DNA of 10,308 bases, taken from the NCBI GenBank assembly GCA_029935325.1, contig JAOZKO010000074.1, forward strand, positions 1 to 10,308. Reading direction: 5' to 3'. Made by a program: the position numbers and the translations under genes. This DNA is from Bacteroidales bacterium (GTDB taxonomy: Bacteria; Bacteroidota; Bacteroidia; Bacteroidales; UBA1556). This document shows positions 1-7,198 of this stretch, piece after piece; the first letter of the stretch is position 1; each line of letters opens with the position of its first letter. The notes under the pieces were generated by a model. That model did not search any database. It saw only the letters and a list, made by a program, of their open reading frames with translations, and had not been told where the DNA came from.

Positions 1-1
1 C

Positions 2-1222
2 ATTAAATTGGGAGAGGGAGTAAAAGAAGCTGGAGGTTTAGCAATTATTGGTACTGAGCGTCACGATTCACGTCGTGTCGATCGTCAGTTAAGAGGTAGA
101 GCTGGACGACAAGGAGACCCCGGTTCATCTCTATTCTATGTGTCATTGGAAGATAATCTTATGCGCCTTTTTGGTTCAGAGCGTATTGCTTCAATTATGG
201 ATAGATTAGGACTTGAAGATGGTGAGGTAATTCAGCATTCAATGATATCGAAATCAATTGAGCGAGCTCAGAAAAAAGTTGAGGAAAATAACTTCGGTAT
301 TCGTAAGCGCCTTTTGGAATATGATGATGTAATGAATGCTCAAAGAGATGTTATTTATAAAAAACGTCATAATGCACTAGACGGCGAGCGTTTGGCTTTA
401 GACATTTCCAATATGATTTATGATTTATCGGAGAATATTGTTGCTGATAATTTAGACAATCGTGACTATGAAAACTTCAGTATGGAACTAATTCGTAATC
501 TAGGAATAGAATCTCCATACGATGAAAAAGATTTCTTAGATGCTAAAGCTGATGTGATGGTTCAAAAGATATTTGAACTTTCATATGAAAATTATAAAAT
601 AAAATCAGAACGTATTGCCAAACAAACATTTCCTGTAATAGAAAATGTATATAAAAATGAAGGCCAGAAGTACAGAAATATAGCTATTCCAATGACTGAT
701 GGATTAAAGTCAATGGACATTATTGCAAATCTAGAGAAATCATATAATTCTCAAGGTAGAGATGTAATTCTTAGCATCGAAAAAATAGTTAGCCTTAAAG
801 TAATTGATAATGCATGGAAAGAGCATTTGCGCGAAATGGATGATTTAAAACAATCTGTTCAGAATGCTTCCTATGAGCAAAAAGATCCTCTTCTTATTTA
901 TAAATTTGAGTCTTTTGAGCTTTTCCAACAAATGATTAGCCGAATTAATCGTGAAATTATTTCGTTCTTGATTAAATGTGATCTAGCAGGGAACAAAGAG
1001 GTTCAGCTAGAATCAGACTTAAAACCTGCTAGCTTTGACCCTAGCAAGCTTCAAACAGGAAGAACTGAAATTGGTGGTGGTGCAGGAGATCCAAATAAGT
1101 TTGGTCATAATACTCAAAAACAACAAATTACTCAGCCCATTGTTAAGGAAAAGAAAGTTGGAAGAAACGACCAATGCCCTTGTGGTAGTGGTAAGAAATA
1201 TAAGCATTGTCATGGTAAATAA
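2..1222 (+). CDS. secA: Protein translocase ATPase SecA, C-terminal part (5' end outside window)
   Basis: SecA is the ATPase motor that pushes unfolded preproteins through the SecYEG channel in the inner membrane. The frame is already open at the left edge, so only the last 406 residues are present. The family in Bacteroidota is roughly 1,100 residues long (from memory). The fragment opens in the second nucleotide-binding fold, where GTERHDSRRVDRQLRGRAGRQGDPG (split here as GTERHDSRR and QLRGRAGRQGDPG, local residues 17-41) is the SecA helicase motif VI region. The helical scaffold and wing domains follow, including the stretch IDNAWKEHLREMDDL typical of SecA. A linker leads to the C-terminal SEC-C zinc motif CPCGSGKKYKHCH, with ligands at local residues C392, C394, C403 and H404; this motif binds SecB or the ribosome in other bacteria. 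The TAA at 1220-1222 is followed by a strong terminator. No frameshift or missing residue is seen. The apparent TTG start at position 8 is internal, not a true start. Confidence 0.98.
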   Translation: MKLGEGVKEAGGLAIIGTERHDSRRVDRQLRGRAGRQGDPGSSLFYVSLEDNLMRLFGSERIASIMDRLGLEDGEVIQHSMISKSIERAQKKVEENNFGIRKRLLEYDDVMNAQRDVIYKKRHNALDGERLALDISNMIYDLSENIVADNLDNRDYENFSMELIRNLGIESPYDEKDFLDAKADVMVQKIFELSYENYKIKSERIAKQTFPVIENVYKNEGQKYRNIAIPMTDGLKSMDIIANLEKSYNSQGRDVILSIEKIVSLKVIDNAWKEHLREMDDLKQSVQNASYEQKDPLLIYKFESFELFQQMISRINREIISFLIKCDLAGNKEVQLESDLKPASFDPSKLQTGRTEIGGGAGDPNKFGHNTQKQQITQPIVKEKKVGRNDQCPCGSGKKYKHCHGK

Positions 1223-1240
1223 TACCAAATAATAAAACTA

Positions 1241-1277
1241 AAAAAGAGCTTGCCAATTATTGACAAGCTCTTTTTTT
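1241..1277. terminator. Bidirectional intrinsic terminator after secA
   Basis: A 12-bp perfect inverted repeat, AAAAAGAGCTTG (1241-1252) and CAAGCTCTTTTT (1264-1275), encloses an 11-nt loop. On the plus strand it runs into seven T (1271-1277), directly after the secA stop. On the minus strand it is followed by six T and further T-rich sequence (complement of 1225-1245). It can therefore also end transcripts arriving from the convergent outer membrane protein gene, whose stop lies about 85 bases away. Confidence 0.9.
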
Positions 1278-1359
1278 ATACAAGCTTTTCTTTTATAATA
1301 GGATGTTATTATAGCCTATTGATAAACAAGTTTTGCGTCTTTACGAGAGACAATCCCCA

Positions 1360-2802
1360 CTAAAACTTAATCCCAGCAGTAATTGCAATTCGAATCTCAT
1401 TATACTCTAATGCTGCAGCATCAATTATGCGTGAGTCATATAAATAATAATCTTCCTTTTTAAGACTGTAAGAACCACCTAAATCCATAAAGAAATCTCT
1501 ATTTCTATAACCTAGGCCTGCACTTGCTACTATCATTGAACCATCATTCATTTCATCCACATATGGGCTGCCATAGCGAGCTAAGCCTACTCTAAATGAC
1601 ATAGGGCGTAATCTTATTTCTGCACCTGCTCTTATGTTTAATGTTGACTTATACTTATCACGTACTTCGGCATTCTCATCAAAGAAACTATAGTTTCCTG
1701 ACTCAAGCATTCCGCTGGAATAATTAATATAATCAACATCAGCACTTACCAAAAAGAATCGCGCTATTGAAAAAGTTGCACTACCAACTAGCTTCATGGG
1801 TGTAGTTATATTATAATCAAATCTACCAATGGGTGAGTCTTTATAATCTTGTGATCCATCTTCGTAAAAACGTGTAATCCTTGCAGAATACTCATCATTT
1901 AAGCTTAGCCAAGTTGGTGAATGAAATGCAATGCCAAACCTTAAAAACCCAAATGGACGAACTATAAATCCTAATTTAAAATTTACTCCGCTACCATGTG
2001 TTTCAAGCTTTTGGTCAATAAAATACTTATCAAAACCTTGTATTGTATCTGCCACATCTTGCTCCATATATTCATACTGTTCGAAATATCGAACAAAAGG
2101 GAAACCTACGGATCCTCCAATATAAAAAATATCACTAATTGATGAACCCATGCTTATTGTCATTTCATTTGTAGAACCCCAGGTAATGTTTTTCAGCTCC
2201 TGATGAACTCCACCTTCTGATATCGGGCTAGTATATGCCAATTGCCCCCCATTAACTCTAACAGTATCCTCTAGTAAATAATTATACCATGCTAAATCAG
2301 TTGAAAATGGATCTAAATCTGTAGGATCAGTATTATATGCATCTATTTGATAATCAGTCATCATTGAGTTATCATGATTCTCATTTGTAATATGATAATA
2401 ATTATTGAAATTATTTGTTCTATTTACACCTATTCCAAACTGAAAATACTTTAAGCCTTTTTTAGCTCTTAGGTCGTTTACAAATACAACACCATACTGA
2501 TTCATATTAAAATTATCCTTCTCTCCTGTGGAGCTATTTCCATCCATATCCGAATTTAATCTTGAGAAGTAAAAAGTTGGTGTAACACTTAGCTCAGATT
2601 TCTTAAACAAACCTATTCCTGCAGGATTAACACTTAGTGAAGAAAAATCAGCTCCTAGTGAACCCATGGCCCCACCAAATGCAATTGAACGCGCTGTCCC
2701 TCCCACTCTTGTTTGAGAGTATCTTAGTACATCAACATCATTCTGGGCGTATGATCCAAGGCTAAAAATGGCCGTAATTGTTATGATAATTAACTTTTTC
2801 AT
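1360..2802 (-). CDS. OmpP1/FadL-family outer membrane beta-barrel protein
   Basis: This is a 480-residue outer membrane protein of the OmpP1/FadL/TodX type, often labelled hemin receptor or transport protein in Bacteroidota. Such barrels carry hydrophobic or other small ligands across the outer membrane, but the substrate here is unknown. The first 19 residues (MKKLIIITITAIFSLGSYA) form a signal peptide ending before Gln20. Residues 26-64 carry the family signature: LRYSQT, a GTARS..FGGA stretch, and an NPAG motif at 59-62 matching the N-terminal NPA hatch of FadL. The rest alternates aromatic and polar residues as in beta strands and ends in Phe (AGIKF), usual for Bam-inserted barrels. The frame extends to an ATG at 2854-2856, but that start would place 18 extra residues before the signal peptide and inside a terminator hairpin, so the ATG at 2800-2802 was chosen. 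No Shine-Dalgarno is visible. The gene lies downstream of the lipoprotein gene on the same strand but is separated by that terminator. Confidence 0.88.
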   Translation of the reverse strand: MKKLIIITITAIFSLGSYAQNDVDVLRYSQTRVGGTARSIAFGGAMGSLGADFSSLSVNPAGIGLFKKSELSVTPTFYFSRLNSDMDGNSSTGEKDNFNMNQYGVVFVNDLRAKKGLKYFQFGIGVNRTNNFNNYYHITNENHDNSMMTDYQIDAYNTDPTDLDPFSTDLAWYNYLLEDTVRVNGGQLAYTSPISEGGVHQELKNITWGSTNEMTISMGSSISDIFYIGGSVGFPFVRYFEQYEYMEQDVADTIQGFDKYFIDQKLETHGSGVNFKLGFIVRPFGFLRFGIAFHSPTWLSLNDEYSARITRFYEDGSQDYKDSPIGRFDYNITTPMKLVGSATFSIARFFLVSADVDYINYSSGMLESGNYSFFDENAEVRDKYKSTLNIRAGAEIRLRPMSFRVGLARYGSPYVDEMNDGSMIVASAGLGYRNRDFFMDLGGSYSLKKEDYYLYDSRIIDAAALEYNEIRIAITAGIKF

Positions 2803-2848
2803 GCTAATAATTTTAAAATAATTATAATTCTTAATCCTATTGAAAATA

Positions 2849-2883
2849 AAACTCAAACTCCACTATTGTTGGAGTTTGAGTTT
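2849..2883 (-). terminator. Intrinsic terminator of the low-complexity lipoprotein gene
   Basis: The arms AAACTCAAACTCCA (2849-2862) and TGGAGTTTGAGTTT (2870-2883) form a perfect 14-bp stem with a 7-nt loop. Read on the minus strand, the stem comes 7 bases after the lipoprotein TAA (2891-2893) and continues into TTTTATTTTCA. It also covers the first codons of the longest possible frame of the downstream barrel gene, which argues for the shorter start of that gene and for a separate promoter between 2803 and 2848. No clear TAnnTTTG element was found there. Confidence 0.85.
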
Positions 2884-2890
2884 ATAATAC

Positions 2891-4600
2891 TTATCTTCTA
2901 CCTGGGCTACTAGATGAAGAAGACCTAGATGGCGTACTACCACTACTTCTACTTGAGCTTGAAGATGACCTTGTGGAGCCTGAAGAACTTCCACTTGAAC
3001 TACTCCTTGAAGGAGTATAGCTTCTTGATCCGCTACTACTGCGTGAAGGAGAAGTGCTACTGCTTCTTGTACTGCTTCGTGAAGGAGAAGTACTACTTCT
3101 ATTACTGCTACTTGGCGTACTCCTTGTTGAACTTGAAGAACGACTAGGTGTATAACTTTGCCTTGTATTACTTCGTGAAGGAGTATATCCTCTTGTGTTT
3201 GTTCTTGTATTGCTACTTCTTGTATTGCTAGGAGTAGTTGAGCTTCTATTGGCTGAACTTGATGCTGGCCTTGAAGATGCTGAAGATGAACTCCTATTTG
3301 TAGTTGTGCTCCTTGAAGATGTAGAACTACTTCTTGGGGTATATTGTGCAGGCTTTGAATATGTCTTCCTATAACTAGGATTTGTTCTTGAACCTGTAGC
3401 TGGTGTACTTGCTGTGCTTCTTGTACTTGTTGAACTTGGTCTGCTAGTAGTACTTGGTGTATTAGCTCTTGCAGAAGTATTTGTTCTGCTTGGAGTGGTA
3501 TTTGTCCTAGTTGAAGCAGGTGTAGTATTTGTTACGGCTGCGCCACTTGCTGCTGGGCTATTTGCCCTTGTTGATGGCTGTGCAGAACTTCCACTACTAT
3601 TTAGGTTGTTTTCTCGGCTTCCGCTTCTTCCTGTAGTAACTGCTGTTGCTCCTATTACTGTTGGACTTTTCGCTGCAGTTTTGCTTTTGTTTATATCACT
3701 AGCATCCGATCTATTACTAGTACTTGTTCCTGATACTCCAGCTGATCCTACTGCTCCAGTTCTTAATCCAGTTTCAGAACCCGTGGCAGCAAGTTTTGAT
3801 TTTGTACTTCTTGGTGTCATATCTGAGTTTATACTTCCTGATCTATTGCCAGTGGAACCATTAGAGCTATTTCCTCCTCTGTGACCATAATAAGAGTTTC
3901 CTCCATTATAATAATCATTTCCCCAATAACCGTTTCCATCACTATATCCACCATTATAATAGCCATCCCAGTATCCATTATTATATCCATGGTTGTAACC
4001 CTGATTGTAAGATCCATAATATCCTCCGTAACCGTAACCATAACCGTAACCAGAGTATCCGTAATATGGTGAGTATCCGTAATATGGATATCCCCAACCA
4101 AAACTCCAACTCATATTGAAACCACCATAATAAGAATATGGTCGATAAAAGTTTGTTACATAAATTGCAGAACCATAAGGACTACCATCACAATAGTAAT
4201 CGTCGATATAGTAATCATCATAATAAGACCTGTATGTTGGGCTAGTAGTATGGAATCTTTTAATTCTACGAGTATAAGAATAATCATAATAATCATCTGC
4301 TAAACTCTCGTCCTCAATTACGTAAACATCACCATTATCATCGGTATAAGTTTGCACTATTGGTGCTTCTGTACCATTATTATTCTGAGATTCGGTAACG
4401 TCTCCAGAATAAGAACTTACTGCATTATTAGTTTTTGCAAGTTTCTCTTCAAGTCTTTTTTGCTTTTTTGTTAGGTTCTTTTCACGATATGGGTTGTAAA
4501 AAGCTTCATCTTCGTATGCTGCGGCATCGTATGATGCGCTACATGATGAAAGCAAAACTGCTGTGATTGCGATGCTGATAAAAATTGTCCATGTTCTCAT
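2891..4600 (-). CDS. Low-complexity Gly/Tyr- and Ser/Thr/Arg-rich lipoprotein of unknown function
   Basis: This is a 569-residue protein whose function I do not recognise. Residues 1-19 are a lipoprotein signal with lipobox LSSC, so Cys20 would be lipidated. Residues 40-57 are charged (TKKQKRLEEKLAK), and 80-117 look like a short folded segment (TYTDDNGDVYVIED, RRIKRFH). Residues 120-160 are Tyr/Asp-rich, and 161-242 are dominated by Gly, Tyr and Asn with repeated YGY and GYN units. From about 243 to the end the chain is almost only Ser, Thr, Arg, Pro, Ala and Asn, with repeated TPSRSSS or SPSRSSS units and a basic end (PGRR). The tail is surely disordered and positively charged, consistent with, but not proof of, contact with envelope polysaccharide, nucleic acid or a surface layer. 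Similar Tyr-rich proteins next to proS in flavobacteria carry names like vitellogenin II precursor (recalled, not checked). Unlike its neighbours it has a near-ideal Shine-Dalgarno. Confidence 0.85.
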   Translation of the reverse strand: MRTWTIFISIAITAVLLSSCSASYDAAAYEDEAFYNPYREKNLTKKQKRLEEKLAKTNNAVSSYSGDVTESQNNNGTEAPIVQTYTDDNGDVYVIEDESLADDYYDYSYTRRIKRFHTTSPTYRSYYDDYYIDDYYCDGSPYGSAIYVTNFYRPYSYYGGFNMSWSFGWGYPYYGYSPYYGYSGYGYGYGYGGYYGSYNQGYNHGYNNGYWDGYYNGGYSDGNGYWGNDYYNGGNSYYGHRGGNSSNGSTGNRSGSINSDMTPRSTKSKLAATGSETGLRTGAVGSAGVSGTSTSNRSDASDINKSKTAAKSPTVIGATAVTTGRSGSRENNLNSSGSSAQPSTRANSPAASGAAVTNTTPASTRTNTTPSRTNTSARANTPSTTSRPSSTSTRSTASTPATGSRTNPSYRKTYSKPAQYTPRSSSTSSRSTTTNRSSSSASSRPASSSANRSSTTPSNTRSSNTRTNTRGYTPSRSNTRQSYTPSRSSSSTRSTPSSSNRSSTSPSRSSTRSSSTSPSRSSSGSRSYTPSRSSSSGSSSGSTRSSSSSSRSSGSTPSRSSSSSSPGRR

Positions 4601-4608
4601 AAAGCGTT

Positions 4609-4614
4609 CCTCCT
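4609..4614 (-). promoter_or_regulatory. Strong Shine-Dalgarno (AGGAGG) of the lipoprotein gene
   Basis: Read on the minus strand, AGGAGG stands 8 bases before the ATG at 4598-4600. It fixes this start. It is notable because none of the other starts in the window shows a comparable Shine-Dalgarno, as expected in Bacteroidota, where such sites are depleted. Confidence 0.8.
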
Positions 4615-4657
4615 ATTATTTATTTTGAAAAGCTATGTTCTGCTAATCAATATTATT

Positions 4658-4665
4658 TACTTTTG
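4658..4665 (+). promoter_or_regulatory. Probable proS promoter, -7 element TAnnTTTG
   Basis: TACTTTTG matches the Bacteroidota sigma-A -7 consensus TAnnTTTG exactly and lies 44 bases before the proS ATG, in the divergent gap with the lipoprotein gene. A transcript would start near 4671 with a leader of about 40 bases. The -33 box is degenerate (TTCTG near 4638-4642 at about the right distance), which lowers confidence. No equally good element was found for the divergent lipoprotein gene; only near matches such as TAATATTG occur on that strand. Confidence 0.5.
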
Positions 4666-4709
4666 CAATTATATTTTACGAATTAAACAAATACTATACC
4701 AAAAATCGC

Positions 4710-6185
4710 ATGGCTAAAAATTTTGCAACAAGAAAAGAGGATTATTCTAAATGGTATAACGACCTCGTACTAAAAGCTGACTTGGCTGAGAATTCAGCAG
4801 TAAGAGGAAGCATGGTTATAAAACCTTATGGCTACGCTATTTGGGAGATGATGCAGTCAGCATTAGACAAAATGTTTAAGGATACTGGACACGTAAATGC
4901 ATATTTTCCATTATTTATTCCAAAATCTTTTTTTAGTAAAGAAGCTAAACATGTTGAAGGTTTTGCCAAAGAATGTGCTGTAGTAACTCATTATCGTTTA
5001 AAAAATGATGGCAAAGGCGGCGTTATGGTTGACCCTGATGCAAAATTAGAAGAAGAATTAATTGTTAGGCCAACGAGTGAAACCATTATTTGGGATACTT
5101 ATCGCAAATGGGTACAGTCATGGAGAGATCTACCAATACTTGTGAACCAATGGGCCAACGTGGTGCGTTGGGAAATGCGTACTCGTTTGTTTTTGCGTAC
5201 TGCAGAATTTTTATGGCAAGAAGGTCATACTGCACATGCAACTAAAACTGAGGCAGAAGAAGAAGCAGAAAGGATGCTCGGTGTTTATACTCAGTTTGCT
5301 GAAGAATTTATGGCAATGCCTGTCTTACAAGGTGTTAAATCTGAGAATGAACGATTTGGTGGCGCATTAGAAACTTATTGTATTGAGGCTTTGATGCAGG
5401 ATGGCAAAGCATTACAAGCAGGAACATCTCACTTTTTAGGTCAAAACTTTGCAAAAGCTTTTGATGTTAAATACCTAAGCAAAGAAAACAAACTTGAACA
5501 TGTTTGGGCTACCTCTTGGGGCGTTTCAACACGATTAATAGGTGGGCTTATAATGACTCACTCTGATGATAGTGGCTTGGTATTACCACCAAAATTAGCT
5601 CCTTTTCAAATAGTAATAGTACCTATTTATCGCAAAGAGGAAGAACGGATTGCAGTAATTGAAAAAGGTAAAGAGATAAAAGCTGACCTTGAAAGAGTTG
5701 GTATTAGAGTTAAGCTTGATGATAGAGATACTCAGAAACCTGGTTATAAGTTTGCTGAATGGGAATTCAAAGGTGTGCCTTTAAGAATCGCCATTGGCCC
5801 ACGTGATTTGCAGAATAATACTGTGGAACTTGCACGAAGAGATACTCTAACAAAGTCATTCACCGAAATGGAAGGACTTAGAGATAAAGCTTTGGATTTA
5901 CTCGATGAAATTCAAGATAACCTATTCCAAAAAGCATTGAAACACAGAGATGAGAATACTCACAGTGTTGATACATGGGATGAGTTTAAAGAAATTATCA
6001 AAAATGATGGTGGCTTTGTAATGGCTCATTGGGATGGTACTAATGAAACAGAAGACAGAATAAAAACGGAAACAAAAGCTACCATAAGAAGTATTCCTTT
6101 GGATTATGAAGATTCCGAAGAAGGCATTTGCGTATATTCTGGCAAACCTTCAAAAGGTCGAGTGGTATTTGCTAAGGCTTATTAA
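4710..6185 (+). CDS. proS: Prolyl-tRNA synthetase, archaeal/eukaryote-like type
   Basis: This class IIa synthetase charges tRNA-Pro with proline in the cytoplasm. The 491-residue length and the lack of an editing insertion between motifs 2 and 3 mark the short archaeal/eukaryote-like ProRS that Bacteroidota use, not the longer E. coli type. Motif 1 lies around residues 34-70 (IKPYGYAIWEMMQ). The proline-binding TSE is at 122-124, motif 2 spans 150-176 with R153/E155 and LRTAEFLWQEGHTAHA, GTSHF is at 238-242, and motif 3 is GVSTRLIGG with R275. The anticodon-binding domain follows from about 298 (PFQIVIVPI, DDRDTQKPGYKFAEWE). The C-terminal domain ends in VFAKAY with the usual terminal Tyr. 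Three of the four zinc-type cysteines expected in that domain appear replaced (D442, T447, S477), and only C474 remains. The ATG at 4710 has no Shine-Dalgarno but gives the expected N-terminus. No intrinsic terminator follows; the repeat island begins immediately. Confidence 0.97.
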   Translation: MAKNFATRKEDYSKWYNDLVLKADLAENSAVRGSMVIKPYGYAIWEMMQSALDKMFKDTGHVNAYFPLFIPKSFFSKEAKHVEGFAKECAVVTHYRLKNDGKGGVMVDPDAKLEEELIVRPTSETIIWDTYRKWVQSWRDLPILVNQWANVVRWEMRTRLFLRTAEFLWQEGHTAHATKTEAEEEAERMLGVYTQFAEEFMAMPVLQGVKSENERFGGALETYCIEALMQDGKALQAGTSHFLGQNFAKAFDVKYLSKENKLEHVWATSWGVSTRLIGGLIMTHSDDSGLVLPPKLAPFQIVIVPIYRKEEERIAVIEKGKEIKADLERVGIRVKLDDRDTQKPGYKFAEWEFKGVPLRIAIGPRDLQNNTVELARRDTLTKSFTEMEGLRDKALDLLDEIQDNLFQKALKHRDENTHSVDTWDEFKEIIKNDGGFVMAHWDGTNETEDRIKTETKATIRSIPLDYEDSEEGICVYSGKPSKGRVVFAKAY

Positions 6186-6246
6186 ACTTTGAGTTCGGAG
6201 TTGGAAGTTTAGAGTTCGGAGTTGGAAGTTCGGAGTTCGGAGTTAG
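6184..6246. repeat. Heptamer tandem repeat array A (GAGTTCG type)
   Basis: Starting 6 bases after the proS stop, eight 7-bp units run without a gap from 6191 to 6246: gagttcg, gagttgg, aagttta, gagttcg, gagttgg, aagttcg, gagttcg, gagttag. All share the core RAGTT. The preceding seven bases (aaacttt, 6184-6190, overlapping the stop codon) match a unit of the third family further on. The plus strand is purine-rich. Confidence 0.85.
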
Positions 6247-6249
6247 ATT

Positions 6250-6341
6250 AACACAAAACACAAAACACATTAACACTAAACACTAAACACAAAACACAAA
6301 ACACATAACACAAAACACATAACACATAACACATAACACAA
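6250..6341. repeat. Heptamer tandem repeat array B (AACACAW type)
   Basis: Thirteen 7-bp units, each AACAC followed by AA, AT or TA, run from 6250 to 6341 with a single extra T at 6271. The order is AA, AA, AT, (T), TA, TA, AA, AA, AT, AA, AT, AT, AT, AA. The array has no G on the plus strand. It sits three bases after array A and has the same period but an unrelated core, so it is not a simple decay product of A. Confidence 0.9.
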
Positions 6342-6354
6342 TCTAATAATACAT

Positions 6355-6382
6355 AAACTGGAGACTAGAAACTTTCTAATTT
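6355..6382. repeat. Degenerate heptamer repeats C (AAACTNN type)
   Basis: Four 7-bp units, aaactgg, agactag, aaacttt and ctaattt, follow each other just before mazG. The match is looser than in arrays A and B, but the period is the same and aaacttt recurs exactly at 6184-6190. The remaining 16 bases before the mazG ATG are AT-rich and show no Shine-Dalgarno and no TAnnTTTG element. Confidence 0.55.
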
Positions 6383-6398
6383 CCACAAATATATTTAT

Positions 6399-7178
6399 AT
6401 GATTAATGATCCAAGGTTAAAAGCTTTTGAGCGCCTTTTGAATATTATGGATGATTTGCGAAATGCTTGTCCGTGGGATATGAAGCAAACCATTGAAAGT
6501 TTACGCTACCTAACTATTGAAGAAACCTATGAGCTTTCTGATGCCATTTTAAAGAATGACTTAGATGGAGTTAAGGAAGAACTTGGAGATTTAATGCTTC
6601 ATCTAGTTTTTTATGCTAAAATTGGGCAAGAGAAAAATGCTTTTGATATTACGGATGTTCTAGAAGGAATTAGTGAAAAGTTAATTCGTCGCCATCCTCA
6701 TATTTATGGAGGAGTGGAAGTTGTAGATGCTGAGGATGTAAAGCGCAATTGGGAAAAAATTAAGCTTAGTGAAGGAAAGAAATCAGTATTAGGCGGTGTC
6801 CCTGAGTCTATGGCTCCGCTTATTAAAGCTATACGCATTCAAGAAAAAGTAAAAGGTGTTGGTTTTGATTGGGAAAAACCTGAGCAAGTATGGGAAAAAG
6901 TTGAGGAAGAAATTTCTGAATTACACCATGAAGTGAAAAAGGGTGATTCTAAAGAGAAGATAGAAGGTGAATTTGGTGATCTTATTTTTGCTCTAGTAAA
7001 TTACGCACGATTTATTGATGTTAATCCTGATGAAGCTCTTGAAAAAACCAATAGGAAGTTTATTAAGCGTTTTCAATATTTAGAAAAGGCTGCCAAAAAG
7101 ATTAATAAATCACTGGATGAAATGAGCCTCAGCGAAATGGACGTTTATTGGGAGGAGGCTAAGCAATTCGACAAATAA
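6399..7178 (+). CDS. mazG: Nucleoside triphosphate pyrophosphohydrolase MazG
   Basis: MazG hydrolyses nucleoside triphosphates to monophosphates and pyrophosphate, clearing non-canonical nucleotides and, in E. coli, damping the stringent response. The 259-residue protein has the two tandem MazG alpha-helical domains of the long form. Domain one contains CPWD (24-27), the metal-binding EETYE (41-45) and EELGD (60-64). A linker with RRHPHIYGG (97-105) follows. Domain two contains EEEIS-E (169-174) and EGEFGD (189-194), then LEKTNRKFIKRF, typical of the C-terminal end. All expected acidic metal ligands are present. The length is close to E. coli MazG (263, from memory). The ATG at 6399 gives the standard N-terminus about 20 residues before CPWD. 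The gene follows the repeat island and is 20 bases upstream of the PAP2 gene, with which it is probably cotranscribed. No MazE/MazF toxin-antitoxin is adjacent, so this is the housekeeping arrangement. Confidence 0.96.
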   Translation: MINDPRLKAFERLLNIMDDLRNACPWDMKQTIESLRYLTIEETYELSDAILKNDLDGVKEELGDLMLHLVFYAKIGQEKNAFDITDVLEGISEKLIRRHPHIYGGVEVVDAEDVKRNWEKIKLSEGKKSVLGGVPESMAPLIKAIRIQEKVKGVGFDWEKPEQVWEKVEEEISELHHEVKKGDSKEKIEGEFGDLIFALVNYARFIDVNPDEALEKTNRKFIKRFQYLEKAAKKINKSLDEMSLSEMDVYWEEAKQFDK

Positions 7179-7198
7179 ATACTAGAGAACAATAAAGC

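Noticed and set aside
1297..1320. AATAGG/CCTATT inverted repeat between secA and the barrel gene as a second terminator
   Set aside because: The stem is only six mostly AT pairs with a 12-base loop, and the strong bidirectional terminator at 1241-1277 already serves both genes.
2803..2848. Promoter for the OmpP1/FadL-like gene
   Set aside because: The stretch is AT-rich and of suitable length, but no TAnnTTTG element or paired upstream box can be shown, so no site is called.
3414..3884. 156-codon plus-strand frame with a very hydrophobic Leu/Val-rich product
   Set aside because: It is the antisense of the Ser/Thr/Arg-rich part of the lipoprotein gene. The Leu/Val content follows from the complement of its codons, and no ribosome site or domain supports it.
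6184..6382. CRISPR array or telomere-like repeat between proS and mazG
   Set aside because: The units are only 7 bp without spacers, no cas genes are near, and the location is an ordinary gap between two housekeeping genes.
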